A stretch of DNA of 11,429 nt from Capsulimonas sp. (GTDB lineage Bacteria; Armatimonadota; Armatimonadia; Armatimonadales; Capsulimonadaceae). The notes below the pieces were generated by a model. It did not search any database. It was given only the letters and a program-made list of their open reading frames with translations, and was not told the origin of the DNA. Below, piece after piece: positions 1 to 4,968 of the stretch (positions are counted from its first letter, which is position 1; every line of letters begins with the position of its first letter). Both the position numbers and the translations under genes were made by a program. The stretch spans positions 1 to 11,429 of the forward strand of contig JAOQAA010000023.1 in the NCBI GenBank assembly GCA_025963815.1, read 5' to 3'.

Positions 1-574
1 CTTGAGGTTGTCGTTCATTTCAGGTCTTTCTGACTGTGGTAAGAAAGAAATACCCGAGAACGGCAGCCTTATTGCTTGCTAGCTAACTCCAACAATTATC
101 AACGGCGATTTTGTGTACGGTAGTGAATCGCGAAACAGATTAACCCTGCTGGACCCGACAGTGACATCGATCATTATTTCGGAGGGCTGATTGAGCGGTC
201 CCGTCCCGTTTCTGATGACGCAGATACTCGCAAGCAGGTCGTTTGTTTAATCCGCGCCGATACACAAAAAATATATGTGGTGGAGGGATTTAACATCTTA
301 TACCACGGCGTGGGGCGCCATTTTGAAGAATACTTGGTAAATACTGAGCAAATGGCAGAGCTGGTTGGCCAGGCGGTTTACCATGCGGCTGAGGATCTTG
401 TGTGGGCTGATGTGGTAGTTGATCGAGACACAGGGGCAGACGCCGAAGCGGTGTAGAAGACACTGGTGTATGGGCGTGGGCGGTTTATCGGCTTGGCTAC
501 TTTCGGCGACGCAAGGATCATGTATGGTAGCGCAGGAAATCTAATGATGCGACTAATGATCAGGACGCCACCAC
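1..574. other. Mostly non-coding left edge, with one start-less reading frame
   Basis: Apart from the open frame at 127-456 (listed separately), I see no supported gene here. The first 18 bases on the minus strand read ATG followed by five codons (M N D N L K), which could be the start of a gene leaving the window. The sequence before it has only a weak AGAAAG, and six codons cannot be assessed. Positions 457-574 lie between the open frame and the stop of the minus-strand gene; I found no convincing terminator or promoter there. Confidence 0.4.
127..456 (+). pseudogene. Start-less open frame of about 109 codons, possible gene remnant
   Basis: This frame stays open from just after in-frame stops at 121-126 to a TAG at 454-456. 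Its translation is protein-like: acidic, with mixed hydrophobics, for example a stretch reading DSDIDHYFGGLIER and a later QAVYHAAEDLVWADVVVD. There is no ATG near the beginning. The first in-frame ATG is at 349, close to the end, and the only other candidates are GTG at 283/286 or a CTG at 187 that directly follows GGAGGG. It could be the 3' part of a gene broken by recombination, a gene with an unusual start, or chance. I do not recognise the family. It lies convergent to the minus-strand gene ending at 575, in the region that may be the end of an integrated element, where gene fragments are common. Confidence 0.3.
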
Positions 575-1393
575 CTAAAACCCAGCCTTGAAAACCTCGA
601 CTGGGTCGATGTCGCCCATTATTTTCCCGACAACGTAGCCAGGGACATTTTGCTGTTGGAGATGCGGGACCAGCGCGGCCACGCCGCCATGCAATTTCGC
701 CCAAGCTTTACAGCGCTCCAGGAACGTCTCGTAGGTTGTTCCCTGTACCTCGGCCCAGTCATCGCCAGCGTTCACGGGATGCATCGGAAGTCCTTGCACT
801 GGCGATGGAACGCCGCCGCCGATCTGGGCGGCATCGTTCGCTTGGTATCCCGTTTCCACGCCTTTTTCGTACTGTTTTATGTAGCGTCTACAAGTGTTAA
901 GGATTTTCTGAATCTGGAAAAACAACTGCTGGTTTCCCCCTGCCAGAGTATTCCGCGACAAGCCCTCGATTACCTTGATCTGATTTTCCAATCCCATCAC
1001 GTTTGTTTCTCCCGCCACTCGCCGTAGTTTTCCCTGGCCGATTTCTGCTGACACAGGCTGATTTTGTCCTAGTAAACTCAGCGCCGCCTGAAGCTGAGTT
1101 GCCAGCACCTGGCGAAGTTCGGTGGGGATAGTTGTGTTGTTCGTTATGGACTTTTTCAATCCTTCGATGCGCGCCAGCAACGTCGAGACGCCTGAGTTAT
1201 TCGGTTCAGGGCGTGGAATATTCCACACATTTGAGGCTTGTTGAATGCTCAGTGTCGGTTGAATCTGGACTACTCTGTCCATGGATGCTACGGATGTCGC
1301 GATCCTGAACAGTACGTCTGCCTCGTTATATAAACCTGTCGCATCAAGATCATGAGCGCATGCGATCATCTGGGCGATTAATCCTGTATTCAT
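575..1393 (-). CDS. Hypothetical protein with N-terminal LDxxGLYxEAD-like motif
   Basis: This is a 272-residue soluble-looking protein with no signal peptide or membrane segment. Near the N-terminus (about residues 13-30) it reads HDLDATGLYNEADVLF. This resembles short helical LDxxGLxxEADxL motifs I associate with uncharacterised proteins of phages and other mobile elements; that association is from memory. The middle is Gln/Asn-rich and probably helical (about residues 75-175). The end has an aromatic and charged helical part around ETFLERCKAWAKLHGG, then a short PGYVVGKIMGDIDP segment. I assign no function. The start ATG overlaps the stop of the upstream minus-strand ORF (ATGA), and no good Shine-Dalgarno precedes it, so coupled translation is plausible. 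Codon use is less GC-biased than in the efflux operon, which fits an acquired segment. Confidence 0.6.
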   Translation of the reverse strand: MNTGLIAQMIACAHDLDATGLYNEADVLFRIATSVASMDRVVQIQPTLSIQQASNVWNIPRPEPNNSGVSTLLARIEGLKKSITNNTTIPTELRQVLATQLQAALSLLGQNQPVSAEIGQGKLRRVAGETNVMGLENQIKVIEGLSRNTLAGGNQQLFFQIQKILNTCRRYIKQYEKGVETGYQANDAAQIGGGVPSPVQGLPMHPVNAGDDWAEVQGTTYETFLERCKAWAKLHGGVAALVPHLQQQNVPGYVVGKIMGDIDPVEVFKAGF

Positions 1394-1599
1394 GTTAGAT
1401 TTTTCGGTCCACTCAGGGAGTACACCTGGATATCTGTGGGATCATCTCTGTCTGCAAAAAACTTGCAACGTATCGGTTTTTTAGCCTGCATCGGGATTGC
1501 GCCGCCCAGCATGTGACAACGATCCGTATGGGAGCGCCCTCGACGACTACCAGGTAGCAAGTGAGTTATGCAAGTGGCGCCACGGCTGTGGACGTACAT
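1390..1599 (-). CDS. Small hypothetical ORF coupled to the 272-residue gene
   Basis: This is a 69-codon ORF whose TGA overlaps the ATG of the next minus-strand gene by four bases, the main reason to list it. The N-terminal half (His, Arg and Cys mixed without pattern) does not look convincing. The C-terminal half, starting at an internal Met (about residue 37), reads more like a real polypeptide, with CKFFADRDDPTDIQVY. The true protein may be only about 33 residues from that Met. Neither start has a clear Shine-Dalgarno. I do not recognise it. It may be a remnant of a longer gene in the possible element end. Confidence 0.3.
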   Translation of the reverse strand: MYVHSRGATCITHLLPGSRRGRSHTDRCHMLGGAIPMQAKKPIRCKFFADRDDPTDIQVYSLSGPKNLT

Positions 1600-1842
1600 A
1601 GAATTGACGATTCTGCGTCATCAGCTTCCGTCACTGGCAACACGAATGCGGGAGCAGACTTATTCACCATCTCACTGGTAGCCGTGGACTTTTTGCGGCG
1701 GTGGCGGCAGTAAAATTGATGCTCTAACCCCTTGCTTCAGTATATATTTTGAGGGTATAACACTGTCGTGGGTGAGCACCGATACCTGACGGCATTGATT
1801 TGTAGTCGGATGTGCGCATCTGGAAGAATTAACATCATGACG
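1600..1842. other. Intergenic stretch before the tRNA-like sequence
   Basis: No gene is supported here; short open frames on either strand have no ribosome-binding site and a random composition. The only promoter-like match pointing toward the tRNA-like sequence is TTGCTT at 1732-1737, an 18-base spacer and TATAAC at 1756-1761. It is a weak match. If the tRNA-like sequence is an attachment-site remnant, the match is probably accidental. Confidence 0.35.
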
Positions 1843-1915
1843 TGGCGTTTGGCTCAATCCGAGCGCTGCCCTGTCAAGGCAGAGGCCGCGGGTTCAAGTC
1901 CCGTCATCCCCGCCA
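1843..1915 (+). tRNA. tRNA-Asp (GTC)-like sequence with defective 5' half, probable att remnant
   Basis: The 3' part is a textbook tRNA-Asp. The anticodon stem CTGCC/GGCAG (1866-1870 with 1878-1882) encloses the loop CTGTCAA, with anticodon GTC. The T arm GCGGG-TTCAAGT-CCCGT follows (1888-1904), then the acceptor strand CATCCCC, discriminator G and encoded CCA ending at 1915. The 5' part does not match. The strand that should read GGGGATG is TGGCGTT (1843-1849), leaving about three mismatches. The D arm (GCTC 1852-1855 with GAGC 1861-1864) has a loop of only five bases. A functional product is unlikely. The bases from about 1859 to 1915 look like the 3' end of a tRNA-Asp gene joined to unrelated or decayed sequence, as at the far end of an element integrated into a tRNA gene. 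Confidence 0.6.
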
Positions 1916-1927
1916 CTTAAGAATTAG

Positions 1928-1974
1928 CCGCAGAATCGACGCAATGAAGAAATTGCCCGATTCTGCGGTTTTTT
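1928..1974 (+). terminator. Strong intrinsic terminator after the tRNA-like sequence
   Basis: An 11-bp perfect stem (CCGCAGAATCG at 1928-1938 with CGATTCTGCGG at 1958-1968) is extended inside a small bulge by GCAAT/ATTGC (1941-1945 with 1952-1956). It is followed by six T at 1969-1974 and another T-rich run. It starts 13 bases after the tRNA CCA, the normal place for a tRNA terminator, so it was probably the native terminator of the original tRNA-Asp gene. Confidence 0.9.
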
Positions 1975-1986
1975 CGTTTTTATACT

Positions 1987-2018
1987 GGTTCCGCTGTGCG
2001 ACGGTTCCACTATGGAAC
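1987..2018. promoter_or_regulatory. Possible operator: 16-bp-phased direct repeat plus inverted repeat
   Basis: GGTTCCGCTGTG at 1987-1998 recurs as GGTTCCACTATG at 2003-2014 (10 of 12 bases identical), sixteen bases apart. The second copy overlaps an inverted repeat GTTCC-actat-GGAAC (2004-2018). The site is about 56 bases upstream of the first gene of the metal-efflux locus, a suitable place for a regulator-binding site. I cannot identify the regulator, and no regulator gene is in the window. Confidence 0.3.
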
Positions 2019-2073
2019 TATTTTCTTCGTTCCTTTGTAAACTAAGGAGAAGCGGGGTACGATAAACGCAGAG

Positions 2074-2589
2074 ATGAAACGGCGACTTTACAATCTGGTG
2101 ATGCTGGTCCTCCTCCTGACGATGTTCGTACAGGCGGTTGTTCCTGCATGCGCTCTCGCGGACGTCAGCGTTCGTTGTGTGTGGGCATCCCCGTCGTCGA
2201 GTCCGTGTATGCACGCCGTTATTCCTATTTCTGGAGCGACGCCGTCACAAATTCGCTGTTCGCAAATGTCCTGCTGCCGCTCCAAAGCGGCGCTGATGCG
2301 CGCTTGCGGGATGGCGATGTCACATATGGGCTCGTCTCCGCAGTCGAACCTGCATGCCGCGACGTGTTTGATCACGGTGAAGTCGCTTCGAAACTCTCAG
2401 GGCGCGTTCACTCCCACCACTCAGCGATGGATGCTGGACACGGCGCCCGCAAATGCGCCGCCTGCTCCTGTTGTTTCTGTTTTCTCGCCGATTGAAATCC
2501 CTGTGGACGCCCCTCGTCCGCAGTCTGTCCCTTATTCACCATGCCCATCGATTCGTTCGCATGGGTTACGTGCGCCTCCAATTTCCTAA
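2074..2589 (+). CDS. Secreted Cys/Met/His-rich protein of a metal-efflux locus
   Basis: This is a 171-residue protein with a clear signal peptide: positively charged MKRRLYN, a hydrophobic core of Leu/Val/Met, and likely cleavage near residue 29 after ALA. The mature part has several cysteines. A dense cluster lies at residues 62-85 (Cys62, Cys67, Cys68, Cys78, then GMAMSHM with Met80, Met82, His84, Met85), the ligand set typical of periplasmic copper or other soft-metal proteins. The second half is Pro-rich and probably unstructured, ending in SHGLRAPPIS. It precedes an efflux operon and resembles in layout the poorly conserved secreted proteins often found beside copper-resistance genes (CopL-like), but this is inference, not a family match. 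AAGGAG at 2044-2049 lies 24 bases before the ATG, so initiation is not ideal. No better in-frame start is visible. Confidence 0.7.
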   Translation: MKRRLYNLVMLVLLLTMFVQAVVPACALADVSVRCVWASPSSSPCMHAVIPISGATPSQIRCSQMSCCRSKAALMRACGMAMSHMGSSPQSNLHAATCLITVKSLRNSQGAFTPTTQRWMLDTAPANAPPAPVVSVFSPIEIPVDAPRPQSVPYSPCPSIRSHGLRAPPIS

Positions 2590-2722
2590 CCCTTCGATCC
2601 AAGTCGCTTTGGCGTAACGCCCTTTGCGGCCGATCAAATCTACCCGACTAAGATATCCACCCCTGTCTTGATGTGGGAGGCTAGCTCCTGCCTCAAGCCA
2701 TAGCCCACGCCACACGGAAGTC

Positions 2723-2743
2723 CCTTTTGTGACTTTCACAAGG
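2723..2743 (+). promoter_or_regulatory. Small hairpin covering the Shine-Dalgarno of the next gene
   Basis: CCTTTTGTGA (2723-2732) can pair with TCACAAGG (2736-2743) with one bulge. The 3' arm includes the first bases of the AAGGAG Shine-Dalgarno (2740-2745), nine bases before the ATG at 2755. Such pairing could lower translation until the leader is unfolded. The loop is tight, so the effect may be small. Confidence 0.3.
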
Positions 2744-2754
2744 AGAAAAACAAC

Positions 2755-3006
2755 ATGAAGACCGCGATTGCTCTCGCCGTTCTGGCGATCAGCCTGACGC
2801 CACTATCCGCAAACGCCGCCAAGCCCATGGCGCACGCCACGGCCATGCCGACGACCTATGTGTGCTCCAAGTGCCATATGAAGTATGACGCCGCCACGGC
2901 GAAGAAGGATCATTTCAAAGATCCGATGGACGGCGGGAAACTCGTTCCTGTTGTGGTGTCGAAGAAAGCCGTGCCCGCGAAGCCAATGGGCGGCATGAAG
3001 ATGTAG
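2755..3006 (+). CDS. Small secreted protein with one CxxC...DPMDGGKL putative metal-binding domain
   Basis: This is an 83-residue protein with a signal peptide (MKTAIALAVLAISL, cleavage near ANA at residues 19-21) and a strong AAGGAG nine bases before the ATG. After a short Met/His-containing linker comes one 32-residue module (residues 35-66). It begins YVCSKCHM (Cys37, Cys40, His41, Met42) and ends DPMDGGKLVPV. The tail is Lys/Met-rich and ends GGMKM. The same module occurs twice in the adaptor protein encoded next. The opening half resembles the heavy-metal-binding domain of metal RND adaptors (YxCPMHP...CPxCGM), but the second CxxC is replaced by DPMDGG. By inference it is a periplasmic metal-binding protein or chaperone that feeds the efflux pump. 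CxxCH could suggest haem, but the equivalent site in one paralogous module is CxxCG, which argues against it. Confidence 0.75.
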   Translation: MKTAIALAVLAISLTPLSANAAKPMAHATAMPTTYVCSKCHMKYDAATAKKDHFKDPMDGGKLVPVVVSKKAVPAKPMGGMKM

Positions 3007-3074
3007 CCTGCGGGCAGACAAATGTCGCCTTCGGGCGGCAAGGCGCCGGGAACGCAAGCTTGGCGCCCTCCTGG

Positions 3075-3108
3075 CCTCGGCGGTTCTTAGGGATGAGAAC
3101 CGCCGAGG
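3075..3108 (+). terminator. 13-bp perfect stem-loop without T-tract between small gene and pump genes
   Basis: CCTCGGCGGTTCT (3075-3087) pairs perfectly with AGAACCGCCGAGG (3096-3108) across an eight-base loop. The sequence after it (GTTGAACC) has no T-run, so this is not a full intrinsic terminator. It may partly stop transcription or protect the 3' end of the upstream message. A second, tiny but stable hairpin CGCC-TTCG-GGCG lies at 3026-3037, just after the stop codon of the small gene. Confidence 0.5.
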
Positions 3109-3168
3109 GTTGAACCAACTATCACCAAGACGCTTTTTTGAGATCGGCTTTCTGGATCGGATACTTCT

Positions 3169-4968
3169 ATGCGCGGACTCTGGAAAAATACGCTGAGCCT
3201 CCTGGCTCTTGTCATCGTGATTGCGATCACTCTTGTGGCTGTGCGGAGCTTCCATAAGCCTGGACAGCTCGATGTGATTTCCGCCCAGGCGATGGATATG
3301 AGCGCCATGCGTCCGCCCACCGGCGCCGCTCCGGTTTCCCTCGCGTCCGTGCGGCGCGGATCACTGGACGATACGGTGACTTACACGGGATCGGTCCTGC
3401 CCTTCAACGAGCAGGAGATATCACCGCGTATCACGGGGGCGCTCGTCTCGCTGCCCGTTTATCCTGGGGACCGCGTGCGTGCGGGGCAATTGGTCGCGCA
3501 GCTTGACAGCGCTGAACTTTCCGCCAAAACGCAGCAGGCGATCCAGGCGGCGAACGGGGCGCGGATCAACGCACAGGTTGCGCATCTGACGCACCATCTG
3601 CACCACCGCGCCGCCGTCGCCCAGGCGACCGCCCAATACTCCGCGGCGGCGCAGGGCGTGTCCGACGCTCAGGCCGAGGCGCAGGCCGGAGCCGACGCCA
3701 TTGCCGACGCGCAGGCGGGCGTACAAAGCGCTCAGGCCAGCGCGGAATATTGGAAGACGGAGATTGCGCGCGAGAAGCAGCTCGCCGACGCCGGAGCGGT
3801 CTCGCGGCAGGAATATCAGAGTGAACAGGCGCAGGCGCAGGCGGCGTTCGCGGCGCTCACCCAATCTCAGGCGAAGGTCAATCAGGCAAAGGCAATGGCG
3901 CGGGCGGCGCAGGCAAAGGTGCTTGTGGCGAAACGGCAGGTGGACGCGGCGCAGGCCTCCGAGGACATGGCGCAGGCCGATCTCGTCGTCGCGGAGGCGC
4001 AGGCGGCCCAGGCGCAGGCCGGCGCCTCGCAGACCCAGGCGGCGGTTCGCGAAGCCGCCGTGGTTCAGGGCTACACACGTATCACGGCTCCGTTCAGCGG
4101 CGTCGTGACGTCGCGCCCCGTCGCGCCGGGAACGCTGGTGCAGCCAGGGACGGTGATTTTGAAGGTCGCCGATATCGGCCGTGTGCGTGTACAGGCCAAT
4201 ATCGCCGCATCCGATCTGACGGGGATCCATGTGGGAACCGCCGTGGAGATCGCCATGCAGAACGGCGGTGATCCGATCCCAGCGAACGTTTCCTCGGTGT
4301 TTCCCTCCGCGAATACGAGCACGCGAACCGCTGTGATCGAGGCCGTTGTGGCAAACCCCGCGCGTCAATTGCAGCCGGGCGCGTTTGTGACGATGCGCAT
4401 CACGAAGCGGACAGGGGCGGCCGAACTGCTGGTTCCCGCATCGTCCATCGTCTCTCAGGGCGGCCAGTCTTACGTCTGGATCGCCAAAGGCGCGGGCGCG
4501 TCCAAGAAAACAGAGTACGAGTGCGCCATCTGTCATATGTATTATTCGGCGGAGCAGGCCGCGAAATACCACTATATAGATCCCATGGACGGCGGCAAGC
4601 TTACGCCGATCCAATCCTCCAATACGCCGACGTCCAATGGCGGAGCGACCGCCCACAAGGTCATCGTTCAAATCGGCGCGTCGGATGGGGTTTCCTCGGA
4701 AGTCACTTCCGACGAACTCACGTCAACGGATAAAGTGATCGATCATGGAATGGCGGGTCTCACGGAAGGCGCGCGAATGGTAGTGACCGAGTGGGCGGAG
4801 AATGGACCGAAATCGCTGCCTGACGCCGCTTCCGCCAACGCGGGCCTCACCGTGTATCGCTGCGAGAAATGCGGCATGACTTACTCCGAGGCGGACGCAA
4901 AGAAGAATAACTTCATCGATCCCATGGACGGCGGCAAGCTGACGCCCGTGAAGGGGAGCGCCCAATGA
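3169..4968 (+). CDS. RND efflux membrane-fusion (adaptor) protein with two embedded metal-binding modules
   Basis: This 599-residue periplasmic adaptor of an RND pump links the inner-membrane permease to the outer-membrane channel. It has an N-terminal membrane anchor (about residues 8-26) and a first lipoyl half at about 75-115 (SPRITGALVSLPVYPGDRV). A very long Ala/Gln-rich alpha-hairpin follows (about 120-298), then the second lipoyl half (YTRITAPFSGVVTSRPVAPG, from residue 302) and beta-barrel segments to about 425 (PASSIVSQGG). Two 32-residue modules are unusual: 450-481 (Cys452, Cys455, His456, Met457, DPMDGGKL) inserted in the membrane-proximal region, and 563-594 (Cys565, Cys568, DPMDGGKL) at the C-terminus. 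A His cluster, HLTHHLHH (139-146), sits near the start of the hairpin. The family usually has about 350-450 residues, so the extra length is the hairpin plus the modules. No strong Shine-Dalgarno is visible. The stop overlaps the permease start by four bases. Confidence 0.9.
   Translation: MRGLWKNTLSLLALVIVIAITLVAVRSFHKPGQLDVISAQAMDMSAMRPPTGAAPVSLASVRRGSLDDTVTYTGSVLPFNEQEISPRITGALVSLPVYPGDRVRAGQLVAQLDSAELSAKTQQAIQAANGARINAQVAHLTHHLHHRAAVAQATAQYSAAAQGVSDAQAEAQAGADAIADAQAGVQSAQASAEYWKTEIAREKQLADAGAVSRQEYQSEQAQAQAAFAALTQSQAKVNQAKAMARAAQAKVLVAKRQVDAAQASEDMAQADLVVAEAQAAQAQAGASQTQAAVREAAVVQGYTRITAPFSGVVTSRPVAPGTLVQPGTVILKVADIGRVRVQANIAASDLTGIHVGTAVEIAMQNGGDPIPANVSSVFPSANTSTRTAVIEAVVANPARQLQPGAFVTMRITKRTGAAELLVPASSIVSQGGQSYVWIAKGAGASKKTEYECAICHMYYSAEQAAKYHYIDPMDGGKLTPIQSSNTPTSNGGATAHKVIVQIGASDGVSSEVTSDELTSTDKVIDHGMAGLTEGARMVVTEWAENGPKSLPDAASANAGLTVYRCEKCGMTYSEADAKKNNFIDPMDGGKLTPVKGSAQ

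Noticed and set aside
1843..1915. A fully functional tRNA-Asp gene
   Set aside because: The 5' acceptor strand has about three mismatches with the 3' strand and the D-loop has only five bases, so folding as a normal tRNA is unlikely.
1842..2045. Plus-strand frame across the tRNA-like sequence and terminator
   Set aside because: It reads through structural RNA and a terminator hairpin, so it is an accidental open frame.
2755..3006. CxxCH in the small secreted protein as a c-type haem site
   Set aside because: The equivalent position in the second adaptor module is CxxCG, and all copies share a Met after it and a DPMDGGKL end, which fits a metal-binding module better than a cytochrome.
3583..4070. 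Repetitive GCGCAGGC-like DNA in the adaptor as a tandem repeat or CRISPR-like array
   Set aside because: It is explained by Ala-Gln-rich coiled-coil coding. There are no regular spacers and no dyad repeat units.
3701..4108. Arg-rich plus-strand frame inside the adaptor gene
   Set aside because: It is an out-of-frame reading of repeated GCG CAG codons in the coiled-coil region, not a separate basic protein.
3421..4671. Long minus-strand open frame (416 codons) opposite the adaptor gene
   Set aside because: Its product is Arg/Gly/Leu-rich without domains, as expected for the antisense frame of a GC-rich Ala/Gln-rich gene. The plus-strand gene is a clear adaptor.
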